From the NCBI RefSeq assembly GCF_040096055.1, contig NZ_JBBMFK010000011.1, positions 1 through 64,000 of the forward strand: a stretch of DNA of 64,000 nucleotides, given 5' to 3'. Positions 33,259 through 41,018 of the stretch are shown here, piece after piece. The notes under the pieces are model-generated. The model saw only the letters and a program-made list of their open reading frames with translations. It ran no database searches and was not told the origin of the DNA. The number at the start of each line of letters is the position of its first letter. The stretch's first letter is position 1. Source of the DNA: Pseudoflavonifractor intestinihominis (GTDB lineage: Bacteria; Bacillota; Clostridia; Oscillospirales; Oscillospiraceae). Made by a program: the position numbers and the translations under genes.

Positions 33259-34596
33259 ATGACCCACCTTCACACGAAGGAAGACATCATTCGCATTGTC
33301 AGGGAGGAGGACATCGAGTTCATCCGCCTCCAGTTCACGGACATCTTCGGCCAGCTGAAGAACGTGGCCATCACCGCCTCGCAGATTGAGAAGGCCGTCA
33401 ACAACCAGTGCATGTTCGACGGCTCCTCCATCGACGGCTTCGTCCGCATCGACGAGTCCGACCAGTACCTGTATCCCGACCTGCGGACCTTCCGCGTGTT
33501 CCCCTGGCGGCCCGGCCACGGCAAGGTGGCCCGGCTGATCTGCGACGTGTACAACACCGACGGCACCCCCTTTGTGGGCGACCCCCGGGACGTGCTGAAG
33601 CGGGCCATCCAGAAGGCCCGGGACATGGGCTTTGACACCTTCAACGTGGGCCCTGAGGCGGAGTTCTTCCTGTTCCAGACCGACGACGAGGGCAAGCCCA
33701 CCACCAAGACCAACGACGAGGCGGGCTACTTTGACCTGGGCCCCCTGGACCACGGCGAGTCCACCCGCCGGGAGATCTGCATGGCCCTGGAGCAGATGGA
33801 CTTTGAGATCGAGGCCAGCCACCACGAGTGCGCCCAGGGCCAGCACGAGATCGACTTCAAGTACGCCGAGGCCCTCCACGCCGCCGACAACATCATGACC
33901 TTCAAGCTGGCGGTCAAGACCCTGGCCCAGAAGAACGGCCTCCACGCCACCTTCATGCCCAAGCCCATCTTCGGCGTGGCCGGTTCCGGCATGCACACCA
34001 ACATGTCCCTGTTCCGGGACGGCAAGAACGTGTTCTACGATCCCAACGACGAGCGGGGCCTGTCCCGTGAGGCGTACAGCTTCATCGCCGGCCTGCTGCG
34101 CCACGTCCCCGGCATGGCTGCCATCACCAACCCCCTGGTCAACTCCTACAAGCGGCTGGTGCCCGGCTATGAGGCCCCCTGCTATCTGGCCTGGTCGGCA
34201 TCCAACCGCTCCGCCCTCATCCGCATCCCCGCTTCCCGCGGCCAGGCCACCCGGGTGGAGCTGCGCTCCCCCGACCCGTCCTGCAATCCCTACCTGGCCT
34301 TTGCCGTGTGCCTGACCGCCGGTCTGGACGGCATCGAGAAGGGCCTGGTGCCCCCGGCGGAGATCACCCAGAACATCTACGCCATGGACCCGGCCACCCG
34401 GGAGGCCCACGGCATCGCCAGCCTGCCCGGCTCTCTGGAGGAGGCCATCCGCCTGATGGAGGGCGACCGGCTGGTGCTGGATACCCTGGGCGAGCACGTG
34501 GCCAACAACTACATCGAGGGCAAGAAAAAAGAGTGGGATGAGTACCGCACCCGTGTGTCCTCCTGGGAGCGGGAAAAGTATATCATCAACTATTGA
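33259..34596 (+). CDS. glnA: Glutamine synthetase type I
   Basis: The protein has 445 residues, the length of the GSI-alpha class of Firmicutes. Visible are the N-terminal DIEFIRLQFTDIFGQLKN with the loop FDGSSIDGF, the metal and glutamate site NVGPEAEFFLF, HHECAQGQHEIDFKY, the ATP-site stretch GSGMHTNMSLF, and NRSALIRIPA with ELRSPDPSCNPY. It makes glutamine from glutamate and ammonia. GGGGAC lies shortly upstream of the ATG. Expression is probably gated by the leader terminator and the ANTAR protein encoded downstream. The last 57 bases are repeated, decayed, at 34648-34702. Confidence 0.96.
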   Translation: MTHLHTKEDIIRIVREEDIEFIRLQFTDIFGQLKNVAITASQIEKAVNNQCMFDGSSIDGFVRIDESDQYLYPDLRTFRVFPWRPGHGKVARLICDVYNTDGTPFVGDPRDVLKRAIQKARDMGFDTFNVGPEAEFFLFQTDDEGKPTTKTNDEAGYFDLGPLDHGESTRREICMALEQMDFEIEASHHECAQGQHEIDFKYAEALHAADNIMTFKLAVKTLAQKNGLHATFMPKPIFGVAGSGMHTNMSLFRDGKNVFYDPNDERGLSREAYSFIAGLLRHVPGMAAITNPLVNSYKRLVPGYEAPCYLAWSASNRSALIRIPASRGQATRVELRSPDPSCNPYLAFAVCLTAGLDGIEKGLVPPAEITQNIYAMDPATREAHGIASLPGSLEEAIRLMEGDRLVLDTLGEHVANNYIEGKKKEWDEYRTRVSSWEREKYIINY

Positions 34597-34612
34597 TCCA
34601 CCTCCTCGAAGG

Positions 34613-34647
34613 GCATGGGGGCCTTGCGGGGAACCGGTTTCCCCCAG
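34613..34647 (+). repeat. Hairpin element shared by the pyrE and glnA spacers (glnA copy)
   Basis: It begins GCATGGGGG and contains GGGGAACC folding back on GGTTTCCCC, as in the pyrE spacer. It separates the functional and the decayed copy of the glnA 3' end. Confidence 0.6.
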
Positions 34648-34702
34648 GAGTACCGCACCCGTGCCTCCTCCCGGGAGAGAGAAGCATATCATGAACCATT
34701 GA
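34648..34702 (+). repeat. Decayed duplicate of the glnA 3' end
   Basis: These 55 bases align with glnA 34540-34596 at clearly recognisable identity. The first 16 bases (GAGTACCGCACCCGTG) are exact, several substitutions and two missing bases follow, and the TGA stop is kept. It cannot be translated as part of glnA. Confidence 0.78.
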
Positions 34703-34739
34703 GCAAAACAGAATCACAGCTCCGGCACTGCCGGCAAAA

Positions 34740-34779
34740 CCGGGGGGACGGGGCGTTACAAGACGCGCCGTCCCCCCGG
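34740..34779 (+). terminator. Strong GC hairpin between glnA and the ANTAR gene
   Basis: CCGGGGGGACGG pairs perfectly with CCGTCCCCCCGG. There is no T-run, so it may attenuate rather than stop transcription into the ANTAR gene. Confidence 0.5.
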
Positions 34780-34814
34780 CGCATACTCCCCCATGAGAAG
34801 GAGCGGAGCCGAAC

Positions 34815-35357
34815 ATGGAAAAGATAATCGTATCCTTTGCAAAGGAAGAGAGCGGCCGGCGCATCCGGGAGATCCTGGAGAGCTCGGGCACCGCCTCCTG
34901 CGTGGTCTGCCGCAGCGCCGCCGAGGTGAAGCGGGTGGTGAGCAAGCAACACATCTCCGCCGTGGTCTGCGGCTACAAATTCCATGACGAGTCCGCCGAG
35001 CAGATGTTTGAGGACCTCCCCCCGTTCTGCGCCATGCTGATGGTGGCCAACCAGGGCATGCTGGACCTGTGTGAGAGCGACGACATCTTCAAGCTGGCCT
35101 CTCCGGTGTCCCGCGGGGATCTGATTGCTTCGGTGCGGCTGCTGCTCCAGGTGGGCCACCGGCTGGAGAAGATGACCCGGCCCCACCGCAGCGAGGAGGA
35201 GAAGGCGGTGGTGGAGCAGGCCAAGGCGGCCCTGATGGCCAGCCGGGGCTTTACCGAGGAGGAGGCCCACCGCTACCTGCAGAAGCGGAGCATGGACAGC
35301 GGTTCCCGCCTGCTGGAGACCGCCCGGCGGGTTCTCAGCGAGGACTGCGGCGCATAG
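34815..35357 (+). CDS. ANTAR-domain RNA-binding response regulator
   Basis: The protein has 180 residues. Residues 1-115 look like a degenerate receiver domain: the usual DxxxPG phospho-acceptor loop is replaced by CGYKFHDE. Residues 123-178 are an ANTAR domain (EEKAVVEQAKAALMASRGFTEEEAHRYLQKRSMDSGSRLLETAR). ANTAR proteins bind paired hairpins in mRNA leaders and block terminators. Its place after glnA and the terminator in the glnA leader suggest nitrogen-responsive antitermination. How the signal reaches a receiver lacking a clear aspartate is open. Confidence 0.88.
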   Translation: MEKIIVSFAKEESGRRIREILESSGTASCVVCRSAAEVKRVVSKQHISAVVCGYKFHDESAEQMFEDLPPFCAMLMVANQGMLDLCESDDIFKLASPVSRGDLIASVRLLLQVGHRLEKMTRPHRSEEEKAVVEQAKAALMASRGFTEEEAHRYLQKRSMDSGSRLLETARRVLSEDCGA

Positions 35358-35443
35358 GGATAAGGGGTACGGCCCCGCTCCGGGGGGACCGCCCCCGCAG
35401 GGTGTCCCGCCGGAAATCCGGCGGGGCGGCGGGGGAGAGAGCC

Positions 35444-36247
35444 ATGCGCTTTACCAAAATGCAGGGTCTGGGCAATGATTACGTGTATCTCAACTGTACC
35501 GGCGGAGTGCCGGACAATCTGCCTGAGCTGGCGGTCCGGCTGTCCGACCGGCACTTCGGCGTGGGCGCGGACGGGCTGATCTGCATCTGCCCGTCGGAGC
35601 GGGCGGACTTCGGCATGCGGATCTTCAATGCCGACGGCTCGGAAGGGGCCATGTGCGGCAACGGCATCCGCTGTCTGGGCAAGTATGTGTACGACAAGGG
35701 ACTGACCCGAAAGACCTCCCTCCTGACGGTGGAGACCGCCTCGGGGGTGCGCTACCTGGAGCTGTTTCTCCGGGACGGAAAAGTACAGTCGGTGCTGGTG
35801 GACATGGGGCGGCCGGAGCTGTCGCCGCCGGTGAAGCTGATGGCGGCGGGGAGAACATGGCAGGCGGTCCCCGTGTCGGTGGGCAACCCCCACGCGGTGG
35901 TGTTCTGCGGCGGGGTGGACGCCCTGGACCTGGCCAGGATCGGGCCTGCGCTGGAGTACCACCCCGCCTTCCCGGACCGGGTGAACGTGGAGTTCGTCCA
36001 GCCGGACGACCGGGGAGGCCTGAAGGCGCGGGTGTGGGAGCGGGGGAGCGGCGAGACCCTGGCCTGCGGCACCGGCGCCTGCGCCGCCCTGACCGCCGCC
36101 GCCCAGGCCGGACTGGTGTCCTGCCACACCACGGTCCGCCTGCCCGGCGGAGAGCTGGAAGTCCGCTGGGCGGAGGAGAACGGCCACCTCTACATGACCG
36201 GCCCGGCGGTGACCGTCTTTGAAGGAGAAATTTCCCAGGAACAGTAA
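35444..36247 (+). CDS. dapF: Diaminopimelate epimerase
   Basis: The protein has 267 residues. The two catalytic cysteines are visible in MCGNGIRC and ACGTGACAA, with the N-terminal FTKMQGLGNDYVY and FNADGSE. It converts LL- to meso-diaminopimelate for peptidoglycan and lysine. ATG 35444 is chosen because GGGGGAGAGA precedes it and family members start MRFTKMQGLGNDY. The upstream gap 35358-35443 contains a GC-rich hairpin (CCCGCCGGA with TCCGGCGGG). Confidence 0.95.
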   Translation: MRFTKMQGLGNDYVYLNCTGGVPDNLPELAVRLSDRHFGVGADGLICICPSERADFGMRIFNADGSEGAMCGNGIRCLGKYVYDKGLTRKTSLLTVETASGVRYLELFLRDGKVQSVLVDMGRPELSPPVKLMAAGRTWQAVPVSVGNPHAVVFCGGVDALDLARIGPALEYHPAFPDRVNVEFVQPDDRGGLKARVWERGSGETLACGTGACAALTAAAQAGLVSCHTTVRLPGGELEVRWAEENGHLYMTGPAVTVFEGEISQEQ

Positions 36248-36255
36248 AATTACCG

Positions 36256-36284
36256 TTGTGTCCGGGGGAAAAAAGGGATATAAT
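36256..36284 (+). promoter_or_regulatory. Sigma-A promoter of dapL
   Basis: TTGTGT and a perfect TATAAT are spaced by 17 bases, nine bases after the dapF stop. Confidence 0.72.
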
Positions 36285-36368
36285 AGTGCCTGCTAAGCTG
36301 ATGTAATGCGTTACAGCAGAAAATTTCCGCCCGGAGACCCCGGGGCGGAGCAGATACGGAGGATGCAT

Positions 36369-37586
36369 ATGACCACCATTAACCGCAACTACCTGAAGCT
36401 GCCCGGCAGCTACCTGTTTTCCGAGATCGCCCGCCGCGTGTCGGTGTACGCCGACGCCAACCCGGACAAGAAGCTGATCCGCCTGGGCATCGGCGACGTG
36501 ACCCGCCCCCTGGTGCCCGCCGTCACTGCCGCCATGCACGCCGCTGTGGACGAGATGGCCACGGTGGAGGGCTTCCACGGCTACGGCCCTGAGCAGGGCT
36601 ACGACTTCCTCCGGGAGGCCATTGCCGTCCACGACTACCACGCCCGGGGCGTGGAGATCGACCCCTCTGAGATCTTCGTCTCTGACGGCGCCAAGAGCGA
36701 CTGCGGCAACATCGGCGACATCTTCGGCACCGACAATGTGGTGGCCGTGTGCGACCCGGTGTACCCCGTGTATGTGGACACCAACGCCATGGCCGGCCGG
36801 GCCGGGGACTTCAGCGAGGAGAGCGGCAAGTGGAGCCGCCTGGTCTACATGCCCTGCGTGGCGGAGAACGGGTTCTCTCCCGCCATCCCCGCGGAGAAGG
36901 CCGACCTGGTCTACCTCTGCTTCCCCAACAACCCCACCGGCGCCGTGGCCACCCGCGCCCAGCTCCAGGCCTGGGTGGACTGGGCCAACGCCAACGGCAG
37001 CGTGATCCTCTTCGACTCCGCCTACGAGGCCTTCATCTCCGACCCGGAGATCCCCCACAGCATCTTTGAGATCCCCGGCGCCAAGACCTGCGCCATCGAG
37101 TTCCGCTCCTTCTCCAAGACCGCCGGCTTCACCGGCACCCGCTGCGCCTACACCGTGGTGCCCAAGGCCCTGGAGCGGGACGGCGCCAGCCTGAACGCCC
37201 TGTGGAACCGCCGCCAGTGCACCAAGTTCAACGGCGTGCCCTATGTGGTCCAGCGGGGCGCGGCGGCCATCTACACCCCCGAGGGCCACGCCCAGGTCAT
37301 GGAGAACATCGACTTCTACAAGCGCAACGCCAAGGTGATCTTCGACGGCCTGAAGGCCGCGGGCCTGACCGTGTCCGGCGGCGAGAACTCCCCCTACGTC
37401 TGGGCCAAGACCCCCGACGGCATGGGCTCCTGGGAGTTCTTCGACAAGCTGCTCCACCAGGCCAACGTGGTCACCACCCCCGGCGCCGGCTTCGGCCCCA
37501 GCGGCGAGGGCTACATCCGCCTCACCGCCTTCGGCGGCGCGGACGCCACCGTGGAGGCCGTGGAGCGCATCCGCAAGGTGCTCTGA
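36369..37586 (+). CDS. dapL: LL-diaminopimelate aminotransferase
   Basis: The protein has 405 residues and is a fold-type I PLP enzyme. The N-terminal NRNYLKLPGSYLFSEIARRV and LIRLGIGDVTRPL are DapL signatures. CFPNNPTGAVA lies in the cofactor region, and SFSKTAGFTGTRC contains the PLP lysine. It converts tetrahydrodipicolinate to LL-diaminopimelate in one step, bypassing DapC/D/E, and the product is the substrate of DapF encoded just upstream. ATG 36369 follows CGGAGGA; upstream in-frame codons are not family-like. Confidence 0.96.
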   Translation: MTTINRNYLKLPGSYLFSEIARRVSVYADANPDKKLIRLGIGDVTRPLVPAVTAAMHAAVDEMATVEGFHGYGPEQGYDFLREAIAVHDYHARGVEIDPSEIFVSDGAKSDCGNIGDIFGTDNVVAVCDPVYPVYVDTNAMAGRAGDFSEESGKWSRLVYMPCVAENGFSPAIPAEKADLVYLCFPNNPTGAVATRAQLQAWVDWANANGSVILFDSAYEAFISDPEIPHSIFEIPGAKTCAIEFRSFSKTAGFTGTRCAYTVVPKALERDGASLNALWNRRQCTKFNGVPYVVQRGAAAIYTPEGHAQVMENIDFYKRNAKVIFDGLKAAGLTVSGGENSPYVWAKTPDGMGSWEFFDKLLHQANVVTTPGAGFGPSGEGYIRLTAFGGADATVEAVERIRKVL

Positions 37587-37598
37587 TTCAGAAAACGG

Positions 37599-37636
37599 AA
37601 GAGGGGACGGCGCAGAGGTCGCGCCGTCCCCTCTTT
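37599..37636 (+). terminator. Terminator after dapL
   Basis: AAGAGGGGACGGCGC pairs with GCGCCGTCCCCTCTT across a seven-base loop. Confidence 0.8.
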
Positions 37637-37643
37637 GCAGAAT

Positions 37644-37676
37644 AAGCCCCCGGACCGCTCTGCGGCCCGGGGGCTT
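37644..37676 (-). terminator. Terminator hairpin after trpB2
   Basis: AAGCCCCCGG pairs with CCGGGGGCTT, just past the stop of the minus-strand gene. Confidence 0.7.
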
Positions 37677-37684
37677 GCCTGTGT

Positions 37685-39067
37685 TCAGATGTTCTTGTTC
37701 TGGGGGATGTCGGGCAGGGAGTCGAAGCCCTTCTGGAGGTCGGCGTCGGTGGGCACGTAGTCGGTCATCTTGCCGCTGAGGTAGTTCTCATAGGCGGTCA
37801 TGTCGAAGAAGCCGGTGCCGGTCAGGCCGAAGAGGATGCTCTTCTCCTCGCCGGTCTCCTTGCATTTGAGCGCCTCATCCATGGCGCCCTTGATGGCGTG
37901 GGCCGACTCGGGGGCGGGGAGGATGGTCTCGTGCTTGGCGAAGAACACCGCCGCCTCAAAGACCTGGGTCTGCTGATAGCTCACCGCCTCCATGTACCCG
38001 TCGTGGTAGAGCTTGGACAGGATGGGGCTCATGCCGTGGTAGCGCAGGCCGCCGGCGTGGTTGGGGGCGGGGATGAAGCCGCTGCCCAGGGTGTACATCC
38101 GGGCCAGGGGCGTGACCTTGCCGGTGTCGCAGAAGTCGTAGGCGTACTTGCCCCGGGTGAAGGAGGGACAGGAGGCGGGCTCCACCGCCACGATGCGGGG
38201 GTTCTTTACGCCCCGGATTTTGTCGGCCATGAAGGGGGCGATGAGGCCGCCCAGGTTGGAGCCGCCGCCGGCACAGCCCACCACGATGTCGGGATACTCG
38301 CCCAGCTGCTCCAGGGCCAGCTTGCTCTCCAGGCCGATGATGGACTGGTGGAGGAGCACCTGGTTGAGCACGCTGCCCAGAACATACCGCTTGTCGCCGC
38401 CGGTGACGGCGGCCTCCACCGCCTCGGAGATGGCGCAGCCCAGGGAGCCGGTGGTGCCTGGGTTCTCAGCCAGAATCTTCCGGCCCACCTCGGTGGTCAT
38501 GGAGGGGGAGGGCACCACCGAGGCGCCGAACACGTTCATCATGGCCTTGCGGAAGGGCTTCTGCTCGTAGGAGCACTTGACCATATACACGTCGCAGGAC
38601 AGGTTGAAGTAGGCGCAGGCCACGCTGAGGGCGGTGCCCCACTGGCCGGCTCCGGTCTCAGTGGTGACGCCGGACAGGCCCTGCTGCTTGGCGTAGTAGG
38701 CCTGGGGCACGGCGGAGTTGAGCTTGTGGGAGCCGGAGGTGTTGTTGCCCTCGTACTTGTAGTAGATCCTGGCGGGGGTGCCCAGGGCCTTCTCCAGGTC
38801 GTAGGCCCGGATGATGGGGGAGGGGCGGTACATCTTGTAGATGTCCAGCACCGGCTCGGGGATGTCGATGAACTCGTGGGTGCAGTCCAGCTCCTGCTGG
38901 GCCAGCTCGGCGCAGAAGATGGGGGCCAGGTCGGCCTCGGTCACCGGCTGGAGGGTGCCGGAGTGGAGCATGGGGTCGGGCTGGTCCTTCATGACAGAGC
39001 GCAGATTGAACCATTTCTGAGGCATCTGGTCTTCGGTGAGGTACAGCTTGTGGGGGATCTTAGTCAT
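37685..39067 (-). CDS. Tryptophan synthase beta chain, TrpB2 type
   Basis: The protein has 460 residues, longer than TrpB1, with the TrpB2 hallmark N-terminus (PHKLYLTEDQMPQKWFNLRS) and RPSPIIRAYDLEKALGTPA. The PLP lysine lies in NTSGSHKLNSA and the phosphate loop in CAGGGSNLGG. TrpB2 makes tryptophan from serine and indole and usually does not pair with TrpA. No other trp genes are in view, so it may salvage indole. A tryptophan T-box lies in its leader, which supports a role in tryptophan supply. Confidence 0.93.
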   Translation of the reverse strand: MTKIPHKLYLTEDQMPQKWFNLRSVMKDQPDPMLHSGTLQPVTEADLAPIFCAELAQQELDCTHEFIDIPEPVLDIYKMYRPSPIIRAYDLEKALGTPARIYYKYEGNNTSGSHKLNSAVPQAYYAKQQGLSGVTTETGAGQWGTALSVACAYFNLSCDVYMVKCSYEQKPFRKAMMNVFGASVVPSPSMTTEVGRKILAENPGTTGSLGCAISEAVEAAVTGGDKRYVLGSVLNQVLLHQSIIGLESKLALEQLGEYPDIVVGCAGGGSNLGGLIAPFMADKIRGVKNPRIVAVEPASCPSFTRGKYAYDFCDTGKVTPLARMYTLGSGFIPAPNHAGGLRYHGMSPILSKLYHDGYMEAVSYQQTQVFEAAVFFAKHETILPAPESAHAIKGAMDEALKCKETGEEKSILFGLTGTGFFDMTAYENYLSGKMTDYVPTDADLQKGFDSLPDIPQNKNI

Positions 39068-39120
39068 GGTAATCGCTCCTTCTCAGTGTTTTTTGCTGGG
39101 GCTGTTCTGGAAGAAGGCAA

Positions 39121-39420
39121 CAAAAAAGACCCTCGTCCCAGAACTTCTGTTCTCTGGGACAAAGGCCGAAGACCTCTGCGGTACCACCCGGATTGACATA
39201 CGGTGCGCCGTATGCCCGCTCACTTTCCCGCGTCCCAAAACGCAGGCTCCCCTGATAACGGGTGGAGTCCCCGTCGCGCTACTGAGGCCGCGGCCCGTTC
39301 GCTGTGCCCTCGGAAGTCCATTCACCCGGCGTCCGCCTGCCGCGCTCCCACCGTCCGCGGCTCTCTGGGAGGCTTTCCCTCCGGGCTACTTCTCTTCGTC
39401 ATCAGTTTATCGATTTGATT
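39121..39420 (-). promoter_or_regulatory. T-box riboswitch, tryptophan type
   Basis: The leader contains the T-box sequence GGGTGGTACCGC (minus strand, 39178-39189). A terminator follows (GTCCCAGAG pairing with TTCTGGGAC, then TCTTTTTT). A long stem I carries a GAGAAGTAG motif near its base. The best specifier candidate is TGG in GGTGAATGGACTTCC (codon at 39318-39320), which is the Trp codon. Uncharged tRNA-Trp would stabilise the antiterminator and allow trpB2 transcription. Confidence 0.88.
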
Positions 39421-39426
39421 TGCTAA

Positions 39427-39456
39427 ATTATAAGCATAAAATCAGACAAATGTCAA
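39427..39456 (-). promoter_or_regulatory. Sigma-A promoter of the T-box leader
   Basis: Perfect TTGACA and perfect TATAAT on the minus strand are spaced by 18 bases. The rest of the gap up to 39507 shows nothing further. Confidence 0.85.
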
Positions 39457-39507
39457 GTATAAAATTGCAGGGCGGGCGGAGAAATTTTCCGCCCGCCCGT
39501 ACGCATG

Positions 39508-40785
39508 TCAGTTGTCGTCGGTATGCTGCCGGACCGGCACCGCCGTGCCGGCCAGATGCCGGATGGTGAGGGCGGCGGCCAGGAGCAGGTCGAACAGGCC
39601 GATGACCACCACAAAGAGGAGGGTGGTGGACCCGGTGGGATTCCAGGCTGCGTCCCATACACCATAGAAGGGGGCCAGCCTGAACCAGAAGTCGAAGCAG
39701 CCCAGCACCAGGCCGGGGATAGCCAGGTTGGCCAGACCGCACACCGCGCTGCGCAGATCCCGCCGCCGGATCATCCAGAACAGGTTGAGCAGGACGCAGA
39801 CCCCGATGCCGCCGAAGAGGGTGGGGGCCACGCCGGGCAGGCCGTACTGGAGGCCGGACACCAGATACTTGAGGTAGTCATAGCTTCCAAACTGAGGGGT
39901 GTCCTCGCCCAGGTCGGGCAGGGGCGGCCGCTGGTAAAGCCCCTGCTCCACCGCGTCCCACAGGAAGCGGATCAGCAGGAGAGTGGCAGCCACAGTCACA
40001 AGGGTGGTCAGCAGGGTGACGGCCATCTCCAGCCTGTCCGGACGGTCGGGCTGCCGGTCGCCCCAACGGCGGATGGCCAGGTTGGCAGCGGAGAGCACGC
40101 AGGCAAAGACAATGGAGAGGTTGATGGTGCTGGATTTGAGGACAAACAGGTTTTCACCCTTGGAGTTGAACACGCTGCTGCCCGCCATGGCGTCCAATGT
40201 CAGGCTGGACAGCAGGAACAGCGCGGTGAGGGCGAAGAGCAGGAGATAGGGGGAGAGGGTGCGGCTGTCAGTGAGGCCGGACATGGCGCGGTACTGCCGC
40301 CGGGAGGCGGAGAACTGCCCGGAGGCCAGGAACAGGAGCACCGCGCCCGCGATGCCCAGCAGGGCGGCGGCCCCGGGGGCCAGCCAGGGGAAGAGGGCGC
40401 CCTCGCTGAGGCTGTTGCCGGAGAAGGCGTACTTGACCACAAAGGCCAGCACGGCCAGCAGCCAGGCCAGCAGGGCGCTGCGGGCGGCCTTCTCCCGGAC
40501 GTTGTCCATCAGGAGCGGATAGAGGGACTGCTCGGGGACGCGGATGGGCTCGGGGGCCTCCGTGGGGGTCTGGGGCTGTCGCTCGCCGGCCATCAGCTCG
40601 TCGGCGGTGACGCCCAGGACGGCCCCCAGGGCGGGGAACAGAGTGACCTCGGGGTAGCTCTCGCCCCGCTCCCATTTGCTGACGGCCTTGTCGCTGACGC
40701 CCAGCAGAGAGGCCAGCTCTTTCTGGGTCATGCCTTTCTCCCGGCGGAGGGAGGCGATAAAGCTGCCGGTTCGGATACTGTCCAT
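39508..40785 (-). CDS. XRE-family regulator fused to a multi-pass membrane domain
   Basis: The protein has 425 residues. Residues 3-62 are an XRE helix-turn-helix (FIASLRREKGMTQKELASLLGVSDKAVSKWERGESYP). From about residue 100 there are roughly eight hydrophobic segments. Such fusions occur in gut Clostridia and may sense a membrane or envelope signal, but the family is not characterised. AAGGAGGTG lies just before ATG 40785. It is divergent from the VanZ/RDD gene across 233 bases, so that gene is a possible target. Confidence 0.85.
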   Translation of the reverse strand: MDSIRTGSFIASLRREKGMTQKELASLLGVSDKAVSKWERGESYPEVTLFPALGAVLGVTADELMAGERQPQTPTEAPEPIRVPEQSLYPLLMDNVREKAARSALLAWLLAVLAFVVKYAFSGNSLSEGALFPWLAPGAAALLGIAGAVLLFLASGQFSASRRQYRAMSGLTDSRTLSPYLLLFALTALFLLSSLTLDAMAGSSVFNSKGENLFVLKSSTINLSIVFACVLSAANLAIRRWGDRQPDRPDRLEMAVTLLTTLVTVAATLLLIRFLWDAVEQGLYQRPPLPDLGEDTPQFGSYDYLKYLVSGLQYGLPGVAPTLFGGIGVCVLLNLFWMIRRRDLRSAVCGLANLAIPGLVLGCFDFWFRLAPFYGVWDAAWNPTGSTTLLFVVVIGLFDLLLAAALTIRHLAGTAVPVRQHTDDN

Positions 40786-41018
40786 ATGTGGCACCTCCTT
40801 CTTTCTGTCTCCAGCATAGCCGAGCGGGGGAGATTTGGCAACCGCTTTGTGGTGGGAGGAGGTAAACCAGCGGTAGAATCCCGGTGTTTCCAAGGCTTTG
40901 CGGGTTTGAAAAAGGGAGGGAAGGGCGAAAAAAGAAAAAATAATGTCCTTCTTAAGAATTCCTTGAATCTTTTCTGATAGACTGGGTGCCAACGAAGAAA
41001 AGAGAGAAGGTAAGCCCC

